DNA of 64,000 bases from Prochlorococcus sp. scB243_495K23 (GCA_000635495.1 JFLW01000001.1:62001-126000), one strand, 5' to 3'; shown: positions 17,489-25,296, counted from the stretch's first letter. Numbers and translations: made by a program. Notes: a model not told the origin generated them from the sequence alone.

Positions 17489-18892
17489 GTGAATTTCACA
17501 AGTAAGGTTTATAAGTTAAAAGATGCTTACAAAAAGTTATCTGTACCTCAATTTACTATTGTTACAGGCTTATTTATTATTTGCCTTGGAACTTTAATTT
17601 TGAGCTCTCCATTATGCTCTTCTTCAAAGGTTGGTTTGTGGGAAGCATTTTTTACATCTACTTCTGCAATAACCGTTACTGGCTTAACCATAATAGATAT
17701 TGGTGTTGATTTAAATTTCTTTGGCCAAGTTTTTTTAGCTTTTATGCTTTTATCAGGTGGTCTAGGGTTAATGGCCATTACAACATTTTTACAAGGGTTT
17801 GTTGTAAAGGGAACAAAGCTAAGAACTAGATTAGATAAAGGAAAGACTTTAGATGAATTTGGAGTTGGAGGAATTGGTCGAACTTTTCAAAGCATTGCTA
17901 TTACTGCAATTAGTATTATTTCCTTGGGCGCAATTGTCTTATATTCTTTTGGATTTGTAGATATTCAGAATAATTGGGAAAGACTATGGTCCTCTATTTT
18001 TCACAGCATTTCTGCATATAACAATGCAGGATTTTCGTTAATGTCAAATAGTCTTCAAGATTATAGAACAAATTATTTGGTGAATAGTGTTTTTGTTTTT
18101 CTTATTGTTATGGGTGGATTGGGATGGCGGGTTCTTGATGATATTTGGAGTCATAAAAAAAATCTTTCTTATAAGAAATTGAGCCTTCATTCCAGGCTAG
18201 TTATTAGGACAAGTTTGTCTCTAATATTATTCGGATCATTAGGATTCTTTATCACTGAATCATTGCTAAATAGTCAATTTTTTAATGATTTAAATTTCTT
18301 TGAACGGATAATTTCATCTATCTTCGAAACAGTTAGTGCAAGAACTGCAGGCTTTACAAATTTTCCGATTTCTTTAAACTCTATCTCAGATACTGGCCTC
18401 TTATTATTAATGACGCTTATGTTTATTGGAGCAAGTACAGGGGGTACTGGTGGAGGCATAAAAACAACAACATTTATTGCTTTAATGGCTGCAACTAGAT
18501 CAACTTTAAGAGGTCAGAAAGATGTAATTATTAGCAATAGATTAATTTCAGATAAAGTTATTCTAAAGGCAGTTGGAATCACAGTTGGATCTTTGCTTTT
18601 TGTTCTTTTAATGGCAATGTTGCTTAGTACAACTAATACTTTTGTTAAAAAAGAATCATTCACATTCCTAGAAATTCTGTTCACTTGCATATCTGCATTT
18701 GCAACAGTTGGTTTTGATATTGGTTTAACCGCAAAATTAAATCATTTTGGTCAATTTATTATTATTGTGGGAATGTTTGTTGGCAGACTTGGAATCCTTT
18801 TGCTTTTAAGTGCACTTTGGCAGGCTCTTTATAAGAGTAGAATAGATAGGCAAAAGAGAATTGGCTATCCTAGGGCTGATCTATATGTTTAG
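17489..18892 (+). CDS. ktrB: Ktr/Trk K+ uptake membrane subunit
   Basis: A 467-residue KtrB/TrkH-family channel-like transporter starting at GTG 4 bases after the SLC13 gene. The four pore loops each retain the filter glycine: TVTGLTII, NNAGFSL, ARTAGFTN and ATVGFDI. The glycine- and threonine-rich gating segment GASTGGTGGGIKTTT in the third repeat is present. KtrB takes up K+, often coupled to Na+, when bound to the cytoplasmic RCK ring KtrA, encoded 18 bases downstream. It should serve turgor and salt adaptation in seawater. No KtrE/KtrC-type third subunit is adjacent. Confidence 0.94.
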   Translation: MNFTSKVYKLKDAYKKLSVPQFTIVTGLFIICLGTLILSSPLCSSSKVGLWEAFFTSTSAITVTGLTIIDIGVDLNFFGQVFLAFMLLSGGLGLMAITTFLQGFVVKGTKLRTRLDKGKTLDEFGVGGIGRTFQSIAITAISIISLGAIVLYSFGFVDIQNNWERLWSSIFHSISAYNNAGFSLMSNSLQDYRTNYLVNSVFVFLIVMGGLGWRVLDDIWSHKKNLSYKKLSLHSRLVIRTSLSLILFGSLGFFITESLLNSQFFNDLNFFERIISSIFETVSARTAGFTNFPISLNSISDTGLLLLMTLMFIGASTGGTGGGIKTTTFIALMAATRSTLRGQKDVIISNRLISDKVILKAVGITVGSLLFVLLMAMLLSTTNTFVKKESFTFLEILFTCISAFATVGFDIGLTAKLNHFGQFIIIVGMFVGRLGILLLLSALWQALYKSRIDRQKRIGYPRADLYV

Positions 18893-18910
18893 CATTGACT
18901 GAGTTTTATT

Positions 18911-19615
18911 ATGGCTGATTGGTGGCAGTGGTCTCAAAAGAGAGAAAATGAAGTACTAACTTTTGCAGTTGTCGGCGTTGGAAGATTTGGAACCGCTGTT
19001 TGTAGAGAACTTATTAGTAATGGTGCTGATGTTTTGGCTGCAGATTATTCGGAAAAAGCTATTGATGATTTAAGGCAATTAGAACCTTCGATAGAAGCGA
19101 GAGTTGTAGATTGTACTGATGAAGAGTCTATGAAGGAATCGGGAATTCTCGAAATGAATACTGTTGTAGTGGGTATTAGTGAACCTATTGAAGCAAGTAT
19201 AACTACAACTCTTATTGCTAAGGATAGTGAAGGTAGCAAAGTGAAAAGAGTAATAGCGAGAGCTACCAGTGACTTGCACGAAAAAATGTTAAAAAGAGTA
19301 GGTGCAGATAAAGTTGTTTTCCCATCTAGGATGCAAGGAGAAAGATTAGGTTTAGAACTAGTAAGACCAAACCTAATCGAAAGATTGGAACTAGATAATC
19401 AAACTGGTATAGATGAAATAACTGTTCCAGAGGAATTTATTGGAAGATCTTTAAGAGATTTAAATTTGAGGAAAAATTATTTAGTAAATGTTCTTGCTGC
19501 AGGACCGGCTGAAGAGTTAACAGTTAATCCTCCAGCAAAATATATTTTGGAAAGAGGAAATATTTTGGTAGTCATGGGTAAAACTGTAGATTTACAGAAA
19601 TTGCCTCAAAATTAA
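18911..19615 (+). CDS. ktrA: K+ uptake regulatory subunit (RCK), KtrA/TrkA
   Basis: A 234-residue peripheral protein with an N-terminal RCK-N Rossmann domain (VGVGRFGTAVCREL, about residues 22-35) and a C-terminal RCK-C domain (IDEITVPEEFIGRSLRDL, about 160 onward). Such proteins form an octameric ring under KtrB and gate it in response to ATP/ADP or NAD(H). The unusual Trp-rich lead (MADWWQWSQK) precedes the Rossmann fold. As third gene of the SLC13-ktrB-ktrA run it is most likely cotranscribed. It converges with the ribbon-helix-helix gene, separated by only 6 bases. Confidence 0.94.
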   Translation: MADWWQWSQKRENEVLTFAVVGVGRFGTAVCRELISNGADVLAADYSEKAIDDLRQLEPSIEARVVDCTDEESMKESGILEMNTVVVGISEPIEASITTTLIAKDSEGSKVKRVIARATSDLHEKMLKRVGADKVVFPSRMQGERLGLELVRPNLIERLELDNQTGIDEITVPEEFIGRSLRDLNLRKNYLVNVLAAGPAEELTVNPPAKYILERGNILVVMGKTVDLQKLPQN

Positions 19616-19621
19616 TTATTT

Positions 19622-19924
19622 TTAATCAGATTTTTTATAGTATCTAATCCTTTGAGGAGCTCTTTTTAATCTTCTGACGCTTTGTTTTTCAAGTTCATCT
19701 CTAAATTTATCAGTATTTAAATTATTTTCTGAAACAGGTGATTTACTTTCTTTTTCGAAATATTTTTTTATACCCTCTTGTATTAAGACTTTTGCCATAT
19801 TACTTACCGTCCTAGATTCATTATCGGCCAAAATAGTTAATTGCTCACATATTAATTCTGGAAGAACTACTTGAATTCTGGGGGATTTAGGCTTCCCATT
19901 AGTTGAGTTTTGGCGGGTAGCCAT
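19622..19924 (-). CDS. Ribbon-helix-helix (CopG/Arc-like) DNA-binding protein
   Basis: A 100-residue basic protein. After a lysine/proline-rich tail, residues about 17-60 show the short beta-strand and two-helix pattern of ribbon-helix-helix regulators: RIQVVLPELICEQLTILAD, a turn (NESRTVSN), then MAKVLIQEGIKKYFEK. The C-terminal part is charged and ends with a very basic segment. RHH proteins bind as dimers to inverted or direct repeats, and the 117-base divergent spacer before the next gene holds exactly such repeats, suggesting autoregulation. No toxin-like partner is encoded next to it on the same strand. Confidence 0.75.
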   Translation of the reverse strand: MATRQNSTNGKPKSPRIQVVLPELICEQLTILADNESRTVSNMAKVLIQEGIKKYFEKESKSPVSENNLNTDKFRDELEKQSVRRLKRAPQRIRYYKKSD

Positions 19925-19947
19925 GTGTCAAGGTTGATAACTGTTAC

Positions 19948-20000
19948 TTATTAGTATACACAGTTAGTCAAGGATACTATCTTTGTGTATATTATTAGTA
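19948..20000. promoter_or_regulatory. Candidate operator in divergent promoter
   Basis: The spacer between the RHH gene and the divergent gene at 20042 contains an exact 8-base inverted repeat, TATACACA at 19955-19962 and TGTGTATA at 19984-19991, and overlapping it an exact 9-base direct repeat TTATTAGTA at 19948-19956 and 19992-20000. The repeat arms lie about 29 bases apart, near three helical turns. A site like this could bind two dimers of the adjacent RHH protein. The repeats are seen directly; operator function is inference. Confidence 0.5.
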
Positions 20001-20041
20001 AGGAAATTTATGTCCGTATCAATTAATTGTTTTATTGTCCC

Positions 20042-20380
20042 ATGAAAAATTCAAGAAAAATTGATTCTCCTAAAAGGTCGATAATTGATAAACCAAAAAA
20101 AAGATTAGTCAATTCTGATTCTCAAGATAATGAAAATAGTGACGTTTTGGTATCAGCTGTAATTAGTCCATATTTGTTAACTCATCTTCACCATATTCTT
20201 CAGCAGTCTGAGTATTATGCCCAAAAAGATGGTAGAAAATCTCACGCAGCTAACTTTGCGAAACTAAGAAAAGTTTTATGTTTAGACGCAAGAAGTATGG
20301 CAGATGCCTCTGCAAAAGAGATAAAAGATGTAGAAAATGATTTATCTAATAATAAATATAATGAACAAAATGTAGCTTGA
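20042..20380 (+). CDS. Conserved hypothetical basic protein
   Basis: The likely start is the ATG of MKNSRKIDSPKRS, giving 112 residues; an upstream in-frame ATG adds five residues (MFYCP) that look non-coding. A very basic, disordered N-terminus of about 30 residues is followed by a helical core with VISPYLLTHLHHILQQSEYY and a conserved-looking HAANFAKLRKVL segment, then an acidic helical tail. No domain known to me. It is divergent from the RHH gene and shares its repeat-bearing promoter, and a Nif11-like gene follows 34 bases later on the same strand. A nucleic-acid role is possible from the basic tail, no more. Confidence 0.65.
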   Translation: MKNSRKIDSPKRSIIDKPKKRLVNSDSQDNENSDVLVSAVISPYLLTHLHHILQQSEYYAQKDGRKSHAANFAKLRKVLCLDARSMADASAKEIKDVENDLSNNKYNEQNVA

Positions 20381-20414
20381 AGTAATAATCTATTAATAAA
20401 TTGATTTTTAAAAA

Positions 20415-20645
20415 ATGTCCAGTAATGCTGAAAAGCTCTATGAGTTAATAGCCAACGACTCCAAAAAGAAGCAAAGTCTGTTTATGACAGCCTTAACTAA
20501 TCCTAAAAAAGCTTTAGATAAAATATGCGATATTGGCAAAGAGTTAGATATTTCTGTGACTAAAGAAGAGGTTATTGAATATTTAAGTACTATTGATGAT
20601 GAGGCAACTAAAATGTGGTTAATCAAGGCTCGAGGAGGTCTTTAG
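20415..20645 (+). CDS. Nif11-like leader-type peptide, 76 residues
   Basis: A 76-residue helical peptide. AEKLYELIANDSKKKQSLF, then ALTNPKKALDKICDIGKELD and VTKEEVIEYLS match the Nif11 pattern (repeated helix, DP/NP turn, then the G.E.I.V/IS..E stretch). In prochlorosins and nitrile-hydratase-like leader peptides this domain ends in a GG or GA cleavage motif followed by a core peptide. Here the protein ends KARGGL, so the GG is present but only one residue follows. No lanthionine synthetase or peptidase-ABC exporter is nearby. Its 3' end overlaps the small antisense gene by 23 bases. Confidence 0.6.
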   Translation: MSSNAEKLYELIANDSKKKQSLFMTALTNPKKALDKICDIGKELDISVTKEEVIEYLSTIDDEATKMWLIKARGGL

Positions 20646-20799
20646 GAAAAGGTTTCGAATAATTATTATTTGGATTAGGAATAGGTTTTATTCTTTTGTT
20701 GTAGCCACCTCCACCAGCCAAAGTCCAAAAAAACCAATAACTTGGAATTGCAAGAGCTGCAGCTATGAAAATCACTACAATTTGTTCTATTCTTTTCAT
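20623..20799 (-). CDS. Small single-helix membrane protein, 58 residues
   Basis: An ATG-started minus-strand ORF of 58 residues with one strong hydrophobic helix (IVVIFIAAALAIPSYWFFW, residues 7-25), a glycine hinge (AGGGGY) and a basic, Pro/Asn-rich C-terminal tail that would face the cytoplasm or lumen. Its last seven codons plus stop overlap the end of the Nif11-like gene on the opposite strand. The composition (hydrophobic anchor followed by polar tail) is typical of real small cyanobacterial membrane proteins rather than chance, but I know no family name. Confidence 0.6.
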   Translation of the reverse strand: MKRIEQIVVIFIAAALAIPSYWFFWTLAGGGGYNKRIKPIPNPNNNYSKPFPKDLLEP

Positions 20800-20871
20800 A
20801 ATTTAATTTTATTCCACAAAATATTTTTTAGTAAATAAGCCACAGATTTTGTAAATTCTATTTTTAAAACA

Positions 20872-22497
20872 GTGATTAGATTTGAAGGTGTAAGCAAAAT
20901 TTATTCTACAGATGTTGTCTTAAAAAATATTAGTTGGGAGATTAAGAAAGGAGAAAAAGTTGGCTTAGTTGGTTCTAATGGTGCAGGTAAATCAACCCAA
21001 TTTAAGATTTTAATTGGAGAGGAAGAGCAAACAAGTGGAACGATCATCAAAGAGGGAAATCCTAAAATTGCCCATTTAAAGCAAGAGTTTGATTGTAATT
21101 TGAATTTTTCAGTGAGACAGGAATTAGAAAGTTCTTTTAAAGATATACAAATTGTTGCCATCAAACTTTTAGAAATTGAGAATAAAATGAAATCGTTGGA
21201 TACAAAAAAAAATTCCGATGAACTTGAAATATTTGTAAATCAACTCGCAAAATATCAAGCAAAATTTGAAGCTTTAGGTGGTTATAAAATGCAATCTGAT
21301 GTAGAAAAAATATTACCAAAATTAGGCTTTTCTTTAGAAGATGCTGATAAATTAGTTGGCAACTTCTCAGGTGGTTGGCAGATGAAAGTTGCACTTGGAA
21401 AAATAATCTTACAAAAACCTGATTTACTTTTACTTGATGAACCAACCAATCATTTAGATTTAGAAACTATTTTTTGGTTGGAAGAATATTTATCATCGCT
21501 TAAAATTGCAGTTATAATCATCAGTCATGATAGATATTTCTTAGATAAATTATGTAAAAAAATAATTTTTGTAGATAGAGGAACATCTGAAACATATAAT
21601 GGGAACTATTCTTTTTTTGTTGAACAAAAATCTTTGAATGAAGAATCACAAAATAAGGCATATCAATTACAACAAAAAGAAATTGAATTACAGAAGAGGT
21701 ATATAGATAGATTTAGAGCTAGTGCAACTCGAAGTTCTCAAGCAAAGAGTAGAGAAAAACAATTAAAAAAGATTTCTAAAATTGAGGCTCCCATAGCAAA
21801 ATCAAAAAGTCCTGTTTTTAACTTTCCAGAGTGCCCACGCTCAGGAAAATTAGTTCTAAATATCAAAAATTTGTCTCATAGTTTCGAGGATAAAATTCTT
21901 TTTTTAGATATTAATTTAAAGATTTCTTCTGGGGAGAAAATCGCAATATTGGGACCTAATGGCTGCGGCAAATCTACATTGCTCAAAATTATTATGAAAA
22001 AAATATATCCTGAGATTGGGGAAATTAATCTTGGTAATCATAATATCATTACTAGCTATTATGAACAAAATCAGGCTGAAGCACTTTCACTTGACGAAAG
22101 GGTTATTGATTTAATATGTAATAAGTCTCCTGAATGGTCCCAAAAAAAAGTTAGAACATTTTTAGGGGGTTTTGGCTTTCAAAATGAAACTGTTTTTAAA
22201 TATATTAAACAACTCAGTGGAGGAGAAAAGGCAAGATTAGCATTGGCGCTCATGATTATTAATCCTAGTAATTTCCTTCTTTTGGACGAACCAACTAATC
22301 ATTTGGATCTGCAATCTAAGGAAAATTTAGAATTAGCGATTAAAAATTATAAAGGTTCAGTATTAATCATTTCTCATGATCGGTATTTTATTTCAAAGGT
22401 TGCAAATAGAATTATTGAAATTAAAGATTCAAAGTTAATTTCATATGGTGGTAATTACGAATATTTTTTAGAAAAAACTCAAAGCCAAAAAATTTGA
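20872..22497 (+). CDS. ABC-F family ATPase (Uup/EttA-like)
   Basis: A 541-residue protein of two ABC cassettes and no membrane segments, starting at GTG. Cassette 1 has GSNGAGKST and NFSGGWQMKVALG; cassette 2 has GPNGCGKST and QLSGGEKARLALA; both have the LLLDEPTNHLDL Walker B typical of ABC-F. The linker between them (about 255-325) is lysine- and glutamine-rich, and corresponds to the P-site tRNA interaction motif region. ABC-F proteins bind the ribosome and relieve stalled translation or tune it to ATP level; Uup also affects DNA transposition. The exact subfamily cannot be fixed here. Confidence 0.92.
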   Translation: MIRFEGVSKIYSTDVVLKNISWEIKKGEKVGLVGSNGAGKSTQFKILIGEEEQTSGTIIKEGNPKIAHLKQEFDCNLNFSVRQELESSFKDIQIVAIKLLEIENKMKSLDTKKNSDELEIFVNQLAKYQAKFEALGGYKMQSDVEKILPKLGFSLEDADKLVGNFSGGWQMKVALGKIILQKPDLLLLDEPTNHLDLETIFWLEEYLSSLKIAVIIISHDRYFLDKLCKKIIFVDRGTSETYNGNYSFFVEQKSLNEESQNKAYQLQQKEIELQKRYIDRFRASATRSSQAKSREKQLKKISKIEAPIAKSKSPVFNFPECPRSGKLVLNIKNLSHSFEDKILFLDINLKISSGEKIAILGPNGCGKSTLLKIIMKKIYPEIGEINLGNHNIITSYYEQNQAEALSLDERVIDLICNKSPEWSQKKVRTFLGGFGFQNETVFKYIKQLSGGEKARLALALMIINPSNFLLLDEPTNHLDLQSKENLELAIKNYKGSVLIISHDRYFISKVANRIIEIKDSKLISYGGNYEYFLEKTQSQKI

Positions 22498-22607
22498 TTA
22501 CTTTCTATAAAATTTACAATTGGCTAAGTAAGATCACTCATTTATCTTTACATAGTTAACCGTCCTTGATTAATCTTAAAAATACAAAATAGTTTTTAAT
22601 AATTTAA

Positions 22608-22751
22608 ATGAAAAATTACGATTTCCAAGAAAAACATTTTCAAATTTCTGATCCTATTGAAAGTTACTTTGAATGCATTATTTCCTGCGATATAAGGGAT
22701 GGTAGATGTATTTCTAGATGTGTGGAAATACTTAAAGGGAATGACAATTAA
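22608..22751 (+). CDS. Small four-cysteine protein, 47 residues
   Basis: A 47-codon ORF with ATG start, reading MKNYDFQEKHFQISDPIESY and then a compact FECIISCDIRDGRCISRCVE block. The four cysteines are at 23, 27, 34 and 38, that is CX3C-X6-CX3C. The even spacing suggests a helical hairpin with either a metal site or two disulfides (a CHCH-like twin-CX3C spacing). It lies in the gap between the ABC-F gene and the convergent htrA gene, ending 5 bases before the htrA stop. I recall similar short proteins in other marine picocyanobacteria, but have no function for it. Confidence 0.65.
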   Translation: MKNYDFQEKHFQISDPIESYFECIISCDIRDGRCISRCVEILKGNDN

Positions 22752-22756
22752 ATTTT

Positions 22757-23896
22757 TTAATTATTTTGTAGATTTGTAATATCAGTTGGTATTACTTTTA
22801 ATTTAATAAATTTATTTTTACGCTTCAATAATATATTTACTTGTTTTTTGATACCATTTTTACTAATTTGTTCTATTACGTCTGATGCAGTTTTAATATT
22901 TTTATTGCCTATTTTAATTAAAATATCATCTATCTTGATTCCACTTTTTTCAGCTGGACTGTTCGGTACTACATATCCAACTTTTACGACAATATTTTTT
23001 CTCTCAAAAATACTTTCTTCTATTAGGCTAATTCCAATCATAGGATGTATTACTTTCCCATTTTTTAAAAGTTGATAGGCAATTTCTTTAGCTTTATTAA
23101 TTGGGATTGCGAAACTCAAACCAGCTCCTGGACCTGATCTTATTAATGTATTGATACCAATTACCTCTCCATCGCTATTCAACAGCGGACCTCCAGAATT
23201 GCCAGGATTAATAGCAGCATCTGTTTGTATCAGTTCAAGTTTTTTATCATATATTCCTAATTGAGTTACGTTTCTATTTAGATTACTAATAATACCAAGC
23301 GTAACTGTGTTTTCTAGTCCAAATGGATTTCCAACTGCAATAGCCCAATCACCAACTTTAATCTTTTCAGAATCGCCCAATTTTGCTTTTGGCCAAGGTC
23401 CTTTCCCTTCAATCTTTAGCACAGCCAAATCAGTAAAAGGGTCTTGGCCTATCAGTTTAGCGTTTAATTTTTTGCCATTGGTTAAACCAACAATTACCTT
23501 ATCTGTGCCATTTACTACATGAGCATTGGTCATTACAAGTTCATCTTCAAATATAAATCCACTGCCTTGGTTTTGCTCTATTCTTGGTCGATTTTCGTTG
23601 GGAAAATCTAATCCAAAAAATCTTTCAAAATATGGGTCTAAAAATAGTTGAGAATTTCTTGGAAAATTTCTTTTTTTAACATATCTTTGAGTATCAATTG
23701 TCACTACAGCTGCACCGGTTCTTTCTACAGCTTTAGTTATAAAAGATTTGTTCGAATATAAATTAACTTCATTAATTTTTGTTTTGCTTAATGGTTGGGA
23801 TATTATTTTTGCAGGATATCTAATCCCCACTGTAATTAATGAGACAATTAGTAATAGCTTTTGGATGTCTCTTTTCAATTTTGATTTTTTATGCAC
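22757..23896 (-). CDS. HtrA/DegP-type periplasmic serine protease
   Basis: A 379-residue trypsin-like protease with an N-terminal membrane anchor or signal (IQKLLLIVSLITVGIRYPA, about 11-29). The triad is complete: His126 in MTNAHVVNG, Asp156 in FTDLAVLKI and Ser234 in NPGNSGGPLL. One PDZ domain follows (about 275-365; PNSPAEKSGIKIDDILIKIG). The single PDZ and length are those of the cyanobacterial HhoA/HhoB/HtrA group, which degrade or refold damaged proteins in the periplasm or thylakoid lumen under light and heat stress. Which of the three it corresponds to is not decidable by eye. Confidence 0.93.
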   Translation of the reverse strand: MHKKSKLKRDIQKLLLIVSLITVGIRYPAKIISQPLSKTKINEVNLYSNKSFITKAVERTGAAVVTIDTQRYVKKRNFPRNSQLFLDPYFERFFGLDFPNENRPRIEQNQGSGFIFEDELVMTNAHVVNGTDKVIVGLTNGKKLNAKLIGQDPFTDLAVLKIEGKGPWPKAKLGDSEKIKVGDWAIAVGNPFGLENTVTLGIISNLNRNVTQLGIYDKKLELIQTDAAINPGNSGGPLLNSDGEVIGINTLIRSGPGAGLSFAIPINKAKEIAYQLLKNGKVIHPMIGISLIEESIFERKNIVVKVGYVVPNSPAEKSGIKIDDILIKIGNKNIKTASDVIEQISKNGIKKQVNILLKRKNKFIKLKVIPTDITNLQNN

Positions 23897-24051
23897 TTCG
23901 AGAGATTTAATAAACTATATCAGTGTTATTTAAATATAACTACTAATTAAATTTATTGAATCTAGAGAAAAATTTAATAACTTAAAGTAGCTAAATTTCT
24001 TTTTTTCGAGCTATGATGTTTAACATATAACTAACTAAACTTATAAGTTTA

Positions 24052-24315
24052 ATGACTATTCTATTTCCAATAATATATTCTGCAGCCTTAACTTATTTAG
24101 TTTGGAAAGCTTTTAAAGTTATGTCTAATGGTTGGGGTATATCCGATAATAAAAATCAACGATTGAGTACTTCCAGTTTTAAACAAAAAAAGTATACAAT
24201 TCATCCAGAACTTTTAGATAAATCAGGAAATATAACAAATGAGGAACTACTAACAGTGAGATTTTCGAATGAAAATGACACTACATTAGAAGAAAAAGGC
24301 TCAACAACTGATTAA
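24052..24315 (+). CDS. DUF2973-like membrane-anchored protein
   Basis: An 87-residue protein with one N-terminal hydrophobic helix (ILFPIIYSAALTYLVWKAF, about 3-21) followed by a polar, disordered tail rich in Ser, Lys and Thr. This layout resembles DUF2973, a small family of picocyanobacteria and other cyanobacteria with no known role; the match is from overall look, so the family name is tentative. It is followed 24 bases later by another conserved small protein in the same direction, probably one transcript. Confidence 0.65.
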   Translation: MTILFPIIYSAALTYLVWKAFKVMSNGWGISDNKNQRLSTSSFKQKKYTIHPELLDKSGNITNEELLTVRFSNENDTTLEEKGSTTD

Positions 24316-24339
24316 TCAAATTAGATCAAAGGAAAAAAA

Positions 24340-24723
24340 TTGGAATTAAGAACAAAAATTGTCTCAGCGGTAATAAGATCTCTCAAGTTGCCACCAAGGT
24401 TTCGTTTAAAAATGGTTAAAGAAGATCCAGTGAGACTTGAACTAAGTCTTACTCCTTCTTACGGCAAAAATCCAATAATTGTTGGTATAGTGGAATCTTT
24501 AGACTTAGTCGCTCGAAGAGATAGAGAAGGTAGACTACCCAGAGATCTTCAAGGGACTTGGGACTGGACTGTAAGACATGGAAAAGTTAGTACTGGAGGT
24601 TGGAATCCCATGTTGAAAGAAGCATTGCAAACAATGTTTGATACAGGATTGCCAGCGATTGTATTTGAGGAGTTAACTGGAGATGAGTATCGACCTGTTG
24701 ATGGTGTTAGACATGTTAAATAA
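24340..24723 (+). CDS. Conserved hypothetical protein, 127 residues
   Basis: A 127-residue soluble basic protein starting at TTG (MELRTKIVSAVIRSLKLPPR). The conserved-looking part contains RLELSLTPSYGKNPIIVGIVESLDLVARRDRE-type sequence, LQGTWDWTVRHGKVSTGGWN and VFEELTGDEYRPVDGVRHV; the GTWDW and GGWNP aromatic motifs suggest a defined fold. I recognise it only as a protein common in marine picocyanobacteria, with no assigned function. Position between DUF2973-like and hli genes gives a photosynthetic or stress context at best. Confidence 0.7.
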   Translation: MELRTKIVSAVIRSLKLPPRFRLKMVKEDPVRLELSLTPSYGKNPIIVGIVESLDLVARRDREGRLPRDLQGTWDWTVRHGKVSTGGWNPMLKEALQTMFDTGLPAIVFEELTGDEYRPVDGVRHVK

Positions 24724-24792
24724 ATAATTAATTATTCATCATAAATTCTCCCTTTAAACGTTAAAATAATCTGATAAATAATCTAGTTAATT

Positions 24793-24939
24793 ATGAATAA
24801 TGACAATCAACCAAGATTTGGCTTCGTAAATTTTGCAGAAACTTGGAATGGCCGCATGGCAATGATGGGTATTTTGATTGGACTTGGAACTGAATTAATT
24901 ACTGGACAAAGTATTCTTCGACAAATTGGAATAGGTTAG
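24793..24939 (+). CDS. hli: High-light-inducible protein (Hli/SCP), 48 residues
   Basis: A 48-residue single-helix member of the chlorophyll a/b-binding superfamily. The signature is ETWNGRMAMMGILIGLGTE, carrying the chlorophyll-ligating Glu and Asn-Gly-Arg and the AMMG helix packing motif. Hli proteins bind pigment, associate with photosystem II assembly complexes and protect against excess light; high-light Prochlorococcus carry many copies. The short form without long N-terminal tail is among the smallest. It is followed within 5 bases by a convergent zinc-ribbon gene. No clear RpaB HLR1 box is visible upstream. Confidence 0.92.
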   Translation: MNNDNQPRFGFVNFAETWNGRMAMMGILIGLGTELITGQSILRQIGIG

Positions 24940-24943
24940 TATT

Positions 24944-25285
24944 TTACTTAATTTCTTCTGCTTCCACTTCAATGGTACTTTCATTAGGCTTTTTATCTAG
25001 TTCATTTTTCTTATTTATATTCTCTAAATCTGCACCGCAATTCATGCAGGTTCCACTTAAACCTAATGATATTGCTCCACAATTACTGCATGTATTAATT
25101 TTAGATTTGTAAGAGTTAAAACCAATAAATACTAAAACTAATAATAGAAGAGGAATTAAAAATAAAAGAAGTAGGATATTTCCAACAAAGCTAATGAAAA
25201 AGTTAAATCCAAAAATTGGAATAACAATAAGTATGATTAATGAGTAGGTAAGAAGATTTTTATTAGCTTTTAGAAAATAATTCAC
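24944..25285 (-). CDS. Membrane protein with zinc-ribbon tail
   Basis: A 113-residue protein with two adjacent hydrophobic helices (LLTYSLIILIVIPIFGFNFF and FVGNILLLLFLIPLLLLVLV, about 11-54) and then a cytoplasmic zinc-ribbon-like module CSNCGAISLGLSGTCMNCG (about 71-89), with two CxxC pairs 11 residues apart. The C-terminus is acidic and Lys/Glu-rich. Zinc ribbons on small membrane anchors may serve protein-protein contact. It follows the YihY gene by 11 bases and is likely cotranscribed with it. No function is known to me. Confidence 0.75.
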   Translation of the reverse strand: MNYFLKANKNLLTYSLIILIVIPIFGFNFFISFVGNILLLLFLIPLLLLVLVFIGFNSYKSKINTCSNCGAISLGLSGTCMNCGADLENINKKNELDKKPNESTIEVEAEEIK

Positions 25286-25296
25286 CTTAGTTGTCC

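Noticed and set aside
24724-24792. HLR1 box upstream of hli
   Set aside because: I looked for paired TTTACA/GTTACA half-sites at the known spacing and found none convincing.
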